Shown here in pieces: positions 1 to 8,897 of a stretch of 64,000 bases of DNA (positions are counted from its first letter, which is position 1; each line of letters begins with the position of its first letter). Source of the DNA: Hyphomicrobiales bacterium (GTDB lineage: Bacteria > Pseudomonadota > Alphaproteobacteria > Rhizobiales > Rhizobiaceae). A program made the translations under genes and the position numbers. The notes under the pieces are model-generated. The model was not told where the DNA came from, made no database searches, and was given only the letters and a program-made list of their open reading frames with translations. The stretch spans positions 62,001 to 126,000 of the forward strand of contig UBJO01000025.1 of NCBI GenBank assembly GCA_900465665.1, in the 5' to 3' direction.

Positions 1-551
1 TTCTATTCGCTTTCCTCGGGCTTCTCCGTCGGCGATTTCTGCCACTGCGGCGGGGAAGTTTTTTTAAACGCCTCAATGGCTTGAGGGTCTTGAGCATGAT
101 GCTTCGGTCTGGCGGTGAGCTTACGATAGCCCATCGCATTCAATTCGCGCCCAAGCGTTTGGCGGCTCACCAAGATGCGATGCTCTTGCCACAGCCACTG
201 AACCAGATCGACAAGTCTCCAGCGCACGACGCCGTCGAGGTAGGGGACAGGACCTTTTTCAACCGCCTCGATAAGTGCCTTGCGTTGGCTGTCGGTCAAC
301 AATGCCTCTCGCCCCTTGGCCTTCCCGGTCTTCAGGCCATCTGGACCTTGCTGATTGAAACGCTCGACCCAGTCGCGAATAATCTGCAAGCCTACCCCGC
401 CCATAGAGGCGGCCTGGCTGCGCGACCTACCGTCATAGATCACCGACAAAGCAAGTAACCGGCGGGACCAATCTGCGTCTCGGCTTTGTCTGGCAAGCCG
501 ACGCAGGTCATCGGCGGTGAAGTCCTGACGAATATTCAGTGCCGTTCCCAT
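1..551 (-). CDS. IS630-family transposase, partial, expressed through a -1 frameshift
   Basis: The N-terminal half is a helix-turn-helix/winged-helix DNA-binding region of the IS630 type (residues about 10-150, with LLALSVIYDGRSRSQAA and a later TLGRELNAMGYRK segment). The zero frame closes at a TAG at 3-5 after an unusual tail. Slipping back one base on the A7 run at 59-65 gives KKNFPAAVAEIADGEARGKR, the usual IS630 continuation, which stays open beyond the window. I chose the ATG at 551 because AAGGAGA lies about 8 nt upstream; an in-frame ATG at 572 lacks such a site. The DDE catalytic domain is outside the window, so whether the element is active cannot be judged. Confidence 0.85.
59..65 (-). 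other. A7 programmed -1 frameshift site in transposase
   Basis: On the minus strand the transposase reads TTT AAA AAA ACT. A -1 slip on the seven-A run changes the reading to AAA AAA AAC TTC and restores a protein typical of IS630 members. Two-frame organisation with A-run slippage is known in this family. That slippage occurs here is inferred; a simple one-base sequence change would look the same. Confidence 0.6.
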
Positions 552-580
552 GGCGAAATCTCCTTCCGCCATGTTGAATC

Positions 581-2075
581 ATGATTTGCGCGGAAACGGA
601 ATCCCGTGAGTCAGTTTCATCGAGCTCTGGTATAAGAGGATACTGGAATTGGTCGATGATCGAATCCTGTCACATCCACGGAACTTCTCTCGTGTCATCC
701 GCCAGAGAGCCTGGAATGCTCCGCGGGTCTGAACTCCTACTCGATCGTACGCGTCCGGAAAACCCCTGCGCGCCTAACGAGGCAGACGTCTATTTCCGGC
801 GTCGTCTGATCGAGCCGGCAGGCACCAGCTTCTTGGACAGCATGCCTGCATATGTTGCCGCGGAGTTTTGCAGCGTGCTCGGAGAATTCGAGCGAACAGT
901 TGGCTCGGTTGACCGCCTGCAGCGGATTGGCGGCGTTTTCGGATCTCCTCAGTTGCGGCGGGCAGGCTTCGCCATAGCGAAAGATGGGCGAGAAGCCGTC
1001 AACGAGTTCTTGACCGACTACGTCGCGAGAATGTCGCGCCATTTCGATCTTCCGCGGATGTACTATGCGGCCGCGCGTCGGTGGTGGAACCAAAACCTGC
1101 ATAATCCGGACTACCATCCCGTGATGAGAAAGATTCAGGATCATGCCGAAGAGAATACGCCACTAGACAGAGGCGACATATTCTTCTGGCCCGTCCTGCG
1201 TCGCAATATTCACACCCTCGATTCCGCCGCAGAGGAATAACGGCCTGACCGCAGATCGGGTCAGGAAAATTTGCAGTCCCCTGTACGACGGCGAGCTTCC
1301 CCGGTTTATCAGGAGAGTTGATGTCCACCGTCCGCTCATGGACGCCGCCGCTTGGATCGGCACCGCAGAAGTTGCCGAAACACTTGGCTGCTCAAAAGCG
1401 ATCAGCCTCGATATCATGAAGAGCGAACTGGTCACCGTTTTGAGCGAGAACTATGAGCAAGGCCAGTCGGTGTTCGTAGTTCATCGCCGCGAGATCGACA
1501 CGCTTATGGAAGCGGTTCGCGAGAAGGTTTGTTTCGAGCAGGGAAACACGCCCTGGAAGTCGATGCATGCAATGAGACGGTACGGCGGCGCGGTGGGTGT
1601 CCTTCGTCTGCTGCGCGATGGTCACCTCACCAGGCTTTATTGCAGCTCGCTCGAAATCCGCCTTGAGAACATCCACGCTGATTTTGCCGAACTGGAACGG
1701 GTCCCGCGCCATCGGCTGGACGGACGACATGCCGAGGAAAGCGACGCTGAATTGCTCGACACGAAGAGCGCGCGCCGAAGACTGAAGGTGACTGGCTCAT
1801 TGATAGAAGTCTTGGTCAAAGAGGGCTTGGTCGGCTACGTGGACGTGGAAAATCAGGTGCGTTGGAAGGGACGATCGCGAAGGTTCATCAAGCGATCCGA
1901 TCTCGACCGCTTTGCCCGCGACCATATTTCCATCGCTCACCTATCCGTCGAGCGTAGTATCTAACCGGCACGGCTGCAGGCGGAACTCGGAAGTCGGGGC
2001 ATTCGACCTGTTGTTCAGGGGGATAGATTTGTAGGTATGCATTACCGAAAAGCGGACATCCCAGACGATCTCTAG
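581..2075 (+). pseudogene. tniQ-family transposition protein, decayed remnant
   Basis: The pieces join into one TniQ-type protein. Frame 2 from 581 to about 1230 holds the zinc-finger-like MIESCHIHG region and a middle domain ending HTLDSAA. Frame 3 from about 1231 resumes as NNGLTADRVRKI and runs to a TAA at 1962-1964. The same frame then continues as ARLQAELGSRGIRPVVQGD to the real TAG at 2073-2075. Lesions visible are loss of the 5' end next to the IS630 element, a one-base shift near 1230, and an in-frame nonsense codon at 1962. TniQ proteins assist target choice in Tn7/Tn5053-like transposons. No tniA/tniB partner is in view. The family call comes from motif memory and is fairly secure for the middle and C-terminal parts. 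Confidence 0.75.
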
Positions 2076-2100
2076 CAAGGCATAAATATCGCATTTTTTG

Positions 2101-2126
2101 AAACCCGGCTTCGGCCGGGTTTTTTT
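2101..2126 (+). terminator. Rho-independent terminator after tniQ remnant
   Basis: A perfect 9-bp stem (AAACCCGGC / GCCGGGTTT) closes a UUCG tetraloop and is followed by more T residues. It lies 25 nt after the true end of the tniQ reading frame, which supports that end point. Confidence 0.9.
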
Positions 2127-2379
2127 GTGTCCGCAGCCTGGTTAACCACGAGGCTGAGTTCCGAAAATATTACGGGGTGTTTTCCGGAATTAGGTACCCA
2201 TCTCGAATTACCCAGGTCAGCTAAATCAATAGGTTAGTGTGCTTTCGTTCAGTAAATGTTATTCTACTCTACAGTGATCGGTGGAGCGCAAATGTTCTGA
2301 TGTCGAGCCGGCCGGTGCTCACCGGAACATTGAAATCGGCCGAGCGAACCACGATCTACATGGCATCAGGAGGCTTCCA

Positions 2380-2745
2380 ATGACGCCAATCATCATCATG
2401 CTCTGCGCCGCCTTATGCGCGTTTTCGGCCGCGCGATATTTCGCGGCGAGAACACGCCTCGTTGAAAAGAAGATCGATGAGGCCATTGCCCGCAAGCTGC
2501 GGGCCTCTCCGGTCTTGGCCGAGATGCAGGAGATTAGGGAGGCGAACGCTGTCATGCGCAACCTGCTGATCGATATGGTGGAGAACGAAGCGTCTGCCGC
2601 GCCGACCGACATCCAGACAACCGATCAGGAGCGCGCCTACAAGCTTCGCCACCAGAGAAGGCGTGAGATTTTCGGCGAAGCTGTCTTCGTTCTTCAGCGC
2701 ACCGAAGGCGCGCGGGTCAGCACTTCCCAGAAGACTGCAGGTTGA
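2380..2745 (+). CDS. Small single-pass membrane protein, unknown
   Basis: This encodes 121 residues of unknown function. I chose the ATG at 2380 because AGGAGG lies 7 nt upstream; a longer in-frame start at 2281 has no comparable site and would put about 33 polar residues before the membrane helix. Residues 2-16 (TPIIIMLCAALCAFS) form one N-terminal transmembrane segment or signal anchor. The rest is charged and helix-prone, with a possible short coiled coil (KKIDEAIARKLRASPVLAEM). It sits beside a mobile-element remnant and upstream of an XRE regulator, with no clear operon partner. I do not recognise the family. Confidence 0.6.
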   Translation: MTPIIIMLCAALCAFSAARYFAARTRLVEKKIDEAIARKLRASPVLAEMQEIREANAVMRNLLIDMVENEASAAPTDIQTTDQERAYKLRHQRRREIFGEAVFVLQRTEGARVSTSQKTAG

Positions 2746-2867
2746 CGCAATTCGACTTGGCTGCTGGGCGAACCATTCCATACAACGAATAGTGAATCAG
2801 TGGCATTGCAATTGTTAGCGCACCACCTAAATTGTGTCGGAAAGTGGACACATTTGGAGAAGCGCAC

Positions 2868-3122
2868 ATGTCACGATCCTACGGCAATATCGAGGATTCA
2901 AACGTCCCCACACCATTGACGATCGACCTTGGCGAAGCCGTGCGCTCCGCAAGGACCGTGGCCGGATACAGCATCGAGCAGGTGGCCGTGACTTGCGGGC
3001 TGACGGAAATGGAGATTGCCAAGGTCGAAGCCGGGCATGAGGGCGATCGACGACTCGTGACGCGGATCGCAAAGGCGCTGGGGATTACCACGACCGCACT
3101 GTTTCCGTCTGTCGCCGCCTAA
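2868..3122 (+). CDS. XRE-type helix-turn-helix regulator, short
   Basis: The product is 84 residues and consists almost entirely of a Cro/C1-type HTH (about residues 20-80): LGEAVRSARTVAGYSIEQVA, then a turn and recognition helix in TEMEIAKVEAGHEG, and the closing helix RIAKALGIT. I chose the ATG at 2868, with GGAGA 9 nt upstream. A TTG at 2832 would add 12 residues and overlaps a poorly conserved stretch. There is no effector or dimerisation domain, so it is probably a small DNA-binding regulator of unknown target. It stands alone and faces the convergent acnB. Confidence 0.75.
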   Translation: MSRSYGNIEDSNVPTPLTIDLGEAVRSARTVAGYSIEQVAVTCGLTEMEIAKVEAGHEGDRRLVTRIAKALGITTTALFPSVAA

Positions 3123-3247
3123 CTCCAGATAACGAATATCGGTCAAGCACTGCCCCGCCATTCAACGGCCAGTGCGGGGACCGGTGCGCTGGGCGATTGA
3201 CCGACCCGCTCACAGGTTCAGTCTTGTCATCAGCCCCTAGAACGCAA

Positions 3248-3282
3248 AACGCCCCTCAATGGATCGCATTGAGGGGCGTTTG
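3248..3282 (-). terminator. Terminator of acnB
   Basis: A long perfect hairpin (arms of about 14 bp, AACGCCCCTCAATG and its complement) is flanked by a TTTT run on the minus-strand 3' side and a shorter T run on the plus side. It lies 16 nt past the acnB stop and can serve both acnB and the convergent XRE gene. Confidence 0.9.
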
Positions 3283-3297
3283 TGTAAGGTCAAAACC

Positions 3298-6087
3298 TTA
3301 GTAGTGAACCGACCGGCTGTCGATCGGCGTCGTCTTCGGCGGAGCGAACTTCGTCAGGTTGATGCCTTCGACGGCGACGCGATACTCCTCGATGCTCGGC
3401 GTGCGGCCGAGGATCGCCGAGAGGACGACCAGCGGAGTCGAGGCGAGCAGCGACTCACCCTTCTTCTCGGCGGTGTCTTCAACCACGCGGCCCTGGAACA
3501 GGCGGGTCGAGGTGGCGAGAACGGTGTCACCCTTCTCAGCCTTTTCCTGGTTGCCCATGCAAAGGTTGCAGCCCGGGCGCTCGAGATAGAGGATGTTCTC
3601 GTACTCGGTGCGGTTGGACGTCTTCGGCTTCACGTCATCGAACTCGAAGCCGGAATACTTCTGGAGGATTTCCCAGTCGCCCTCGGCCTTCAGCTCGTCG
3701 ATGATATTGTAGGTCGGTGCGGCGACGACGAGCGGCGCCTTGAACTCGACCTTGCCCTCGTTCTTCTCGATGTTCTTCAGCATCTGAGCGACAATCTTCA
3801 TGTCGCCCTTGTGCACCATGCAGGAACCGACGAAGCCGAGGTCCACCTTCTTGGTGCCGCCATAGTAGGAAACCGGGCGGATCGTGTCGTGGGTGTAGCG
3901 CCGCGAGACGTCGGCGTTGTTGACGTCAGGGTCCGCGATCATCGGCTCGTCGATGAGGTCGAGATCGACCACGACTTCGGCGAAGTACTTGGCGTTATCG
4001 TCGGGCTTCAGCGCCGGCTTTTCGCCCATCCGGATTTCGGCGATGCGGCGATCGGCCTTGGCGATTAGTCCCTTCAGGGTCTGCGCCTCATTGTCCATAC
4101 CCTTGTCGATCATGATCTGCATGCGCGACTTGGCGATCTCCAAGCTCTCAATCAGCGTCTCGTCTTCGGAAATGCAGATGGAGGCCTTGGCCTTCATCTC
4201 GGCAGTCCAGTCGGTGAAGGTGAAGGCCTGGTCGGCGAGCAGTGTGCCGATATGGACTTCGATGATGCGGCCCTGGAAGACATTGTCGCCGTGCTGCTTC
4301 AGCATCTGCGCTTGGGTCGCGTGCACGACGTCGCGGAAGTCCATGTAGGGCTGCATCGTGCCCTTGAAGGTGACCTTGACCGACTGCGGGATCGGCATGG
4401 TGGCTTCGCCGGTGGCGAGCGCCAGCGCCACGGTGCCGGAGTCAGCGCCGAAGGCCACGCCCTTCGACATGCGGGTGTGGCTGTCGCCGCCGATGATGAT
4501 GTCCCAGTCATCGACAGTGATGTCGTTCAGCACCTTGTGGATAACGTCGGTCATCGAATGGTAGACGCCCTTCGGGTCACGCGCGGTGATAACGCCGAAG
4601 TTGTTCATGAAGGACATGAGCTTCGGGATGTTGGCCTGGGCCTTCTTGTCCCAAACAGACGCGGTGTGGCAACCGGACTGGTAGGCTCCGTCGACCAGCG
4701 GGGAAATAATTGTGGCCGCCATGGCTTCCAGTTCCTGCGCTGTCATCAGACCGGTGGTGTCCTGCGAGCCGACGATGTTGACCTTGACGCGAACGTCGGA
4801 GCCGGCATGCAGCACCTTGCCGGGCGTTACGCCAACGGCGTTGCGATTGAAGATCTTCTCGACCGCCGTCAGGCCCTGACCCTCGATTGAGATTTCCTTG
4901 TTCGGCGCGAAAACGGGGGTGGCTTCGACGCCGAGCGTCTGAGCGGCGAAGGTCTGCAGCTTCTTGCCAAAAACGATGGCGTAGGACGAGCCGGCCTTCA
5001 TAAACTCCATCTTCTGCGGCGTGAAAGAAGACGCGACATCGACTAGCTCGTTGCCGGCCTCGTCTCTCAGCTTCTTGTTCTTCGCGTCGATCTTCAGCAC
5101 GGTACCGGTCTCGACCGAGAACTTCTGTTCAAGGATCGGGTTGCCGTCATTGTTGAGAATCGGCTTGCCGCTGTCGTCGAGCTTCTTGACCCAGTTCTTG
5201 AGGTTGAGGCCGATGCCACCGGTAACATCGACGGTGGTCGCGAAGATCGGTGAGATGCCGTTGGTGCCGGCGACAACAGGGGCGAAGTTGACAAAGGGAA
5301 CGTAAGGGCTGGCTTGCTTGCCGGTCCACAGCGCCACGTTGTTGACGCCGGACATGCGCGAGGAGCCAACGCCCATCGTGCCCTTTTCGGCGATCATCAT
5401 CACCCGCTTGTCCGGGTGCTGCTGCTGGAGGGCGACGATCTCGGCCTGTGCCTCCGGCGTGATCATGCACTGGCCGTGCAGCTGGCGGTCGGAGCGCGAA
5501 TGCGCCTGGTTGCCGGGCGACAAGAGGTCGGTCGAGATGTCGCCTTCGGCAGCTATGAAGGTCACGACCTTGATCTCGTCTTCGACATCCGGAAGCTTGG
5601 TGAAGAATTCAGCTTTGGCGTAGCTTTCGAGAACGTCCTTGGCGACTGCATTGCCGGCCCTGTAGGCATCACGCAGGCGGAACATGTCGGCGTCGTAGAG
5701 GAAGACCTGGGTCTTCAGCACGTCGCCGGCCTGACAGGCAATTTCCACGTCATTGCCGAGTGCTACGTCGAGCAGCACTTCGACCGACGGGCCACCCTTC
5801 ATGTGCGACAACAGCTCCAGGGCGAATTTCGGCGTGATCTCGGGGACGACAGCCTCGTTGAGGATGATCTTCTTAAGGAAAGCGCCTTTGACGCCCGCAG
5901 CACTCGTCGTGCCTGGCAGCGTGTTGTAGATGAAAAATTGCAAAGCATCGGCGCGGTATTCGCTGCCGGCATCCTCGATCAGGGCAATTATTTCGCCGGT
6001 CAGTGCGCCGTCGTCGATCGGCTTGGGGGCGAGCCCTTGAGTTTCTCTGCTTTTGATCTCGGCGAGGTATTCCAGGTAAAGGTTCAT
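3298..6087 (-). CDS. acnB: Aconitate hydratase B (bifunctional, 2-methylisocitrate dehydratase)
   Basis: This 929-residue protein is AcnB: an N-terminal HEAT-like domain followed by the swivelling and catalytic aconitase domains. It interconverts citrate and isocitrate in the TCA cycle and can also dehydrate 2-methylisocitrate. The [4Fe-4S] ligands are visible as C756 in GSCMVHKGD and C840/C843 in PGCNLCMGNQ. The GGDSHTRMSKGVAFG segment is the usual substrate-binding region. It is longer than the E. coli enzyme (865). The C756-C840 gap is 84 residues against about 59 in E. coli as I recall it, so there is an insertion near the cluster site. It is monocistronic, with its own terminator and a long upstream region. 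Confidence 0.97.
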   Translation of the reverse strand: MNLYLEYLAEIKSRETQGLAPKPIDDGALTGEIIALIEDAGSEYRADALQFFIYNTLPGTTSAAGVKGAFLKKIILNEAVVPEITPKFALELLSHMKGGPSVEVLLDVALGNDVEIACQAGDVLKTQVFLYDADMFRLRDAYRAGNAVAKDVLESYAKAEFFTKLPDVEDEIKVVTFIAAEGDISTDLLSPGNQAHSRSDRQLHGQCMITPEAQAEIVALQQQHPDKRVMMIAEKGTMGVGSSRMSGVNNVALWTGKQASPYVPFVNFAPVVAGTNGISPIFATTVDVTGGIGLNLKNWVKKLDDSGKPILNNDGNPILEQKFSVETGTVLKIDAKNKKLRDEAGNELVDVASSFTPQKMEFMKAGSSYAIVFGKKLQTFAAQTLGVEATPVFAPNKEISIEGQGLTAVEKIFNRNAVGVTPGKVLHAGSDVRVKVNIVGSQDTTGLMTAQELEAMAATIISPLVDGAYQSGCHTASVWDKKAQANIPKLMSFMNNFGVITARDPKGVYHSMTDVIHKVLNDITVDDWDIIIGGDSHTRMSKGVAFGADSGTVALALATGEATMPIPQSVKVTFKGTMQPYMDFRDVVHATQAQMLKQHGDNVFQGRIIEVHIGTLLADQAFTFTDWTAEMKAKASICISEDETLIESLEIAKSRMQIMIDKGMDNEAQTLKGLIAKADRRIAEIRMGEKPALKPDDNAKYFAEVVVDLDLIDEPMIADPDVNNADVSRRYTHDTIRPVSYYGGTKKVDLGFVGSCMVHKGDMKIVAQMLKNIEKNEGKVEFKAPLVVAAPTYNIIDELKAEGDWEILQKYSGFEFDDVKPKTSNRTEYENILYLERPGCNLCMGNQEKAEKGDTVLATSTRLFQGRVVEDTAEKKGESLLASTPLVVLSAILGRTPSIEEYRVAVEGINLTKFAPPKTTPIDSRSVHY

Positions 6088-6665
6088 CGCAATCCCAACG
6101 TCTTGGTGTGTGGGGCGCTGACGCGCAGCGCCACCGAACGGCAGTGTTCATCAGCCGAGGTCATACAGCGTTCGTGTGCGTCAACCAAGGCCATCGGCGC
6201 ACATACCGCAATTCAGCAAAAAAAATATTACTTTGGATCGGCCAACACCGATTTTCGGCGACAGACTTGCTGGACTTCCAGCCTGTGCCCGTCACTGCAT
6301 CGCAAGCCCATGCGCATTCGACCAACATCAAGAACGATAATTTTTCACAGGGTCGGAGGCCAGTTGTTAACCATCTTTTCAACACTGTGAACGATTGTGG
6401 CAGAGTAACTTCAACCAGGTGAACATGATGTCCACTATTCCATTACAGCATGGCCAGCCGCCCCTTATCGCGGAAAATGCGCTGTTGCCGTCACGGCTTC
6501 GTTCCGCCGGCTCCCACATTGGCTTCCAATCCATTCATCACTCGCCCCTGGCGCGGCTGCCCGCCGTATCGGGCTAGTCGTTCAATTTCGTGCTTAAACT
6601 TCCAGGAACGGCGGACCGCGCGATATCGTGGACGACGCTTCCCGCCTATTCATTGGGAAAATCAT
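6088..6665. other. Long divergent intergenic region between acnB and arsR-type gene
   Basis: About 580 bp lie between the acnB start and the ArsR-family start. It must hold the acnB promoter on the minus strand and the regulator's promoter on the plus strand. An AT-rich patch with seven A residues lies near 6220-6235. Short open frames here lack ribosome sites and look non-coding. I see no RNA gene or convincing operator. Confidence 0.5.
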
Positions 6666-6995
6666 ATGCAGGAAGACAATCAGAATCCGCAGAACATTGC
6701 TGCTCTGGCAGAGCAGCTTGCGGCTCTCGGAAACGCCAACCGCCTCGCGATCCTGACGAACCTCGCCGAGGGCGAAATCCAGGTCAACGTGCTTGCCAAG
6801 AAACTCGGCCTCGGGCAATCGGCACTCTCGCAGCATCTCTCCATTCTGCGAGCCTGCGAATTTGTCTCGACGCGTCGCGCCTCGCAATCCGTGTTCTACT
6901 CGCTGCAGCCGCGTTCGATCGCAGCGACGCTTGCAAATCTTAGGGTTCTGCTCGTCGGCTCCCGCGATGGCGAGGCGGACCGCACGATCGGGTAG
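6666..6995 (+). CDS. ArsR-family winged-helix transcriptional regulator
   Basis: The product is 109 residues, nearly all winged-helix HTH: ALGNANRLAILTNLAEGEIQ, then the recognition segment KKLGLGQSALSQHLSILRAC and the wing STRRASQSVFYSL. I chose the ATG at 6666 because upstream in-frame codons translate to low-complexity, non-conserved sequence. Only one cysteine (in LRACEFV) is present, so the paired metal- or sulfide-sensing cysteines of many family members are missing. It may respond to another signal or act as a constitutive repressor. It is transcribed away from acnB; regulation of acnB is possible but not shown. Confidence 0.85.
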   Translation: MQEDNQNPQNIAALAEQLAALGNANRLAILTNLAEGEIQVNVLAKKLGLGQSALSQHLSILRACEFVSTRRASQSVFYSLQPRSIAATLANLRVLLVGSRDGEADRTIG

Positions 6996-7131
6996 CTCTC
7001 GGCAAAGCCGAGTCGCCAAGAGCGCGCGCTGGAAAGCTTCTGCGCGGACAAAGCGAACGACCGTCGTTCCGTGAGCTATCCGGATGCAAGCCGGCTAGAG
7101 ACGTGCAAAGATTGGCCTGAATAGCGCCGCG

Positions 7132-7149
7132 TAGTCACGAAATCGTCAC
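7132..7149 (+). promoter_or_regulatory. Weak Pho-box-like direct repeat upstream of phosphatase gene
   Basis: TAGTCAC-GAAA-TCGTCAC shows a GTCAC direct repeat with the 11-nt period of PhoB boxes (CTGTCAT-N4-CTGTCAT), 54 bp before the start at 7204. The T of the TGTCA core is missing in both halves, so this is only a weak match. It is listed because the neighbouring convergent operon has a better one. Confidence 0.3.
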
Positions 7150-7203
7150 GCGGCTCTGCCATGCGTGCTGGCCGTATTGCAGTTTCATTACCCCGGGTTC
7201 CCA

Positions 7204-8031
7204 ATGACATCCTCCCACGTCTTGTCGCGACTTTCTCCGACCGCCTCCGCGCGCCTGATCACTCTCGCATCGACGGTCGTGAAAGCCGGCGAAACGGCCC
7301 GCCGGTCGTTGCAGCGTCGCCACATCAGCAATGTGGTGTCAAAGGGGCCGCGCGATTACCAGACAGAGATCGACGTTGCTGTTGAGCGGATCATCGTGAC
7401 CGATATGATCGCGGCCTTCCCCTCCTACTCCATCAAGGGCGAGGAAGATGTCGGCAACCGGGTGGTGGGTGCGAATGCGCCGATCATCTACATCGATCCG
7501 ATCGATGGAACGACCAATTTCGCATGGGGCATCCCGCATTTCGGCATGACCATCGCGATCGCCGAAGGCGGCCGGATCGTTGCCGGCGTGGTCTATGACC
7601 CGATGCTCGACGAGCTGTTCAGTGCCGAACTCGGCGGCGGGGCCTATCTCAACGGCGAGCGCATCTCCTGCGTCGACAATGCCGATATCGAAAATGTCGT
7701 GGTCGGCGCTGGTCTGCCAGTTCCCGGTCAGGTCAAGGCCGTTGCAACGGACGTCTATTTCGAGGCTTTGAAGCGATTGATGGGCAATACCGCCGGCGTA
7801 AGGCGGCTGGGGTCGGCGGCATTGTCGATTGCTTACGTCGCAAGCGGCCGCCTGGACGGTTTCTTTGAAGATGGTCTATCGAAGCATGATTATGGTGCGG
7901 CCGCACTGCTGGTGACAGAAGCCGGCGGCACGGTTTCGGCATTCAAGGGCGGCGCAGTGACGGCGAATGGCGACATTCTCGCCGCCAACACCGCGCTGCA
8001 CCCCTGGCTCGTAGAAGGCTTCAAAGGCTAA
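7204..8031 (+). CDS. Inositol-monophosphatase-family phosphatase
   Basis: This 275-residue cytosolic enzyme belongs to the Mg2+-dependent, Li+-sensitive phosphatase family (IMPase, histidinol-phosphatase, CysQ). It shows the metal-binding motifs KGEED (about residue 80), DPIDGTTNF (about 100) and the C-terminal SKHDYGAAALLVTEAGG. It would release inorganic phosphate from a sugar or inositol monophosphate; the exact substrate cannot be read from motifs. I chose the ATG at 7204 because the upstream extension to 7165 is not family-like. It is convergent with the GDPD gene, and their stop codons share CTAA at 8028-8031. Together with that gene it could process inositol phosphate released from glycerophosphoinositol, which is an inference. 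Confidence 0.88.
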   Translation: MTSSHVLSRLSPTASARLITLASTVVKAGETARRSLQRRHISNVVSKGPRDYQTEIDVAVERIIVTDMIAAFPSYSIKGEEDVGNRVVGANAPIIYIDPIDGTTNFAWGIPHFGMTIAIAEGGRIVAGVVYDPMLDELFSAELGGGAYLNGERISCVDNADIENVVVGAGLPVPGQVKAVATDVYFEALKRLMGNTAGVRRLGSAALSIAYVASGRLDGFFEDGLSKHDYGAAALLVTEAGGTVSAFKGGAVTANGDILAANTALHPWLVEGFKG

Positions 8032-8897
8032 CAGCCCCAGCCGAGAAACAATGCTTCCAGGCCGACCGGGTCATCGGTGGTGATCTGGTCAACCTTCAGC
8101 GCCAGAAGCCGGCGCACGACAGGCAATGCGGCCGGAATTGCCGACTTGATCGTGTAGGCGTCGATGCTGCGCCCGGCGCGGTGGAAGGCGGCAACGAGAT
8201 CGTATCTGGCGTCGTCGGCAAACAGCACCAGCTGGTGATGCAGATAGATCGTCCGCGCGCGCGGCGAGGCACCCACGGCATCTGCGACGAAACCGTCGAA
8301 GTCGCGGCTTTGCTTCAACCGCTCGATCGCGCCATGGTGGCAGGGGTCGTAGCCGATCGGCATATCCGGCACGGCTTGGGACAAGCGTTCGACAGCCTCG
8401 GGATCGCCGGCCGAGAGAATAATCGACTTTGCGACCGGCGAGATCGCGGCGGCGAAAGCGGCGATATCCTCTTCGCGGATAGCAGGGGAATCCTCCTTGA
8501 GATCGAGCTGCAGAACAGCACGGCCGTCGCTGCCTACACGCTTTAGCAGTTGGCCGAGATCATCGATCAGCATGACCCTGTGGGCCGTTGGCTCGCCGAA
8601 GGGGTCGCGCAGGTGCAGAGCGCGCAAGTCACTCTCCGTCGCATCGATTACGCGCCCCTCGCCCGTCGTTGCCTTGTTCAGCGTCTCATCGTGAAGGACG
8701 GCGAAGCCGGCGCCATTGAAGCGCACAAGATCGATCTCGATACTGGCGCCCAGCGCCATCGCCTCGGCAATGCGTTGTCCCGTAAACGAGATATCGCCGG
8801 CATAGCGGTGGCCGCGATGCCATTTCAGCCAGGTCTTGTGGCCAGCCCGATCGATCGCGATACCGCTGCGATCAAGCGTTGCCAAGGATTCGATCAT
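8028..8897 (-). CDS. Glycerophosphodiester phosphodiesterase
   Basis: This 289-residue GDPD-family TIM barrel hydrolyses glycerophosphodiesters to an alcohol and glycerol-3-phosphate. Visible motifs are the catalytic HRGHR near residue 27, the metal ligands in EIDLVRF and the second histidine in VLHDETL. There is no signal peptide, so it probably acts in the cytoplasm on imported substrate. I chose the ATG at 8897; a longer frame to 8945 lies wholly inside the preceding ATPase gene. It overlaps that ATPase gene by 26 bp and is the last gene of the ABC operon, which links the importer to glycerophosphodiesters. Confidence 0.9.
   Translation of the reverse strand: MIESLATLDRSGIAIDRAGHKTWLKWHRGHRYAGDISFTGQRIAEAMALGASIEIDLVRFNGAGFAVLHDETLNKATTGEGRVIDATESDLRALHLRDPFGEPTAHRVMLIDDLGQLLKRVGSDGRAVLQLDLKEDSPAIREEDIAAFAAAISPVAKSIILSAGDPEAVERLSQAVPDMPIGYDPCHHGAIERLKQSRDFDGFVADAVGASPRARTIYLHHQLVLFADDARYDLVAAFHRAGRSIDAYTIKSAIPAALPVVRRLLALKVDQITTDDPVGLEALFLGWGC

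Larger units (their letters stand above)
1..600 (-). mobile_element. IS630-family insertion sequence, truncated by window edge
   Basis: The left edge holds the 5' part of an IS630-family element, recognised from its transposase. The rest of the element lies outside the window. The inner boundary is approximate: the transposase starts near 551, and the tniQ remnant is readable from about 581, so the terminus must lie between these points. I could not identify the terminal inverted repeat or the TA target duplication with only one end in view. Confidence 0.75.

Noticed and set aside
3259..4068. Long plus-strand frames opposite acnB (also 5314-6390)
   Set aside because: They mirror acnB codons, begin inside or next to the acnB terminator and lack protein motifs.
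6395..6577. A 51-60 residue frame between acnB and the ArsR gene
   Set aside because: No good ribosome site and no recognisable pattern; likely leader or non-coding sequence.
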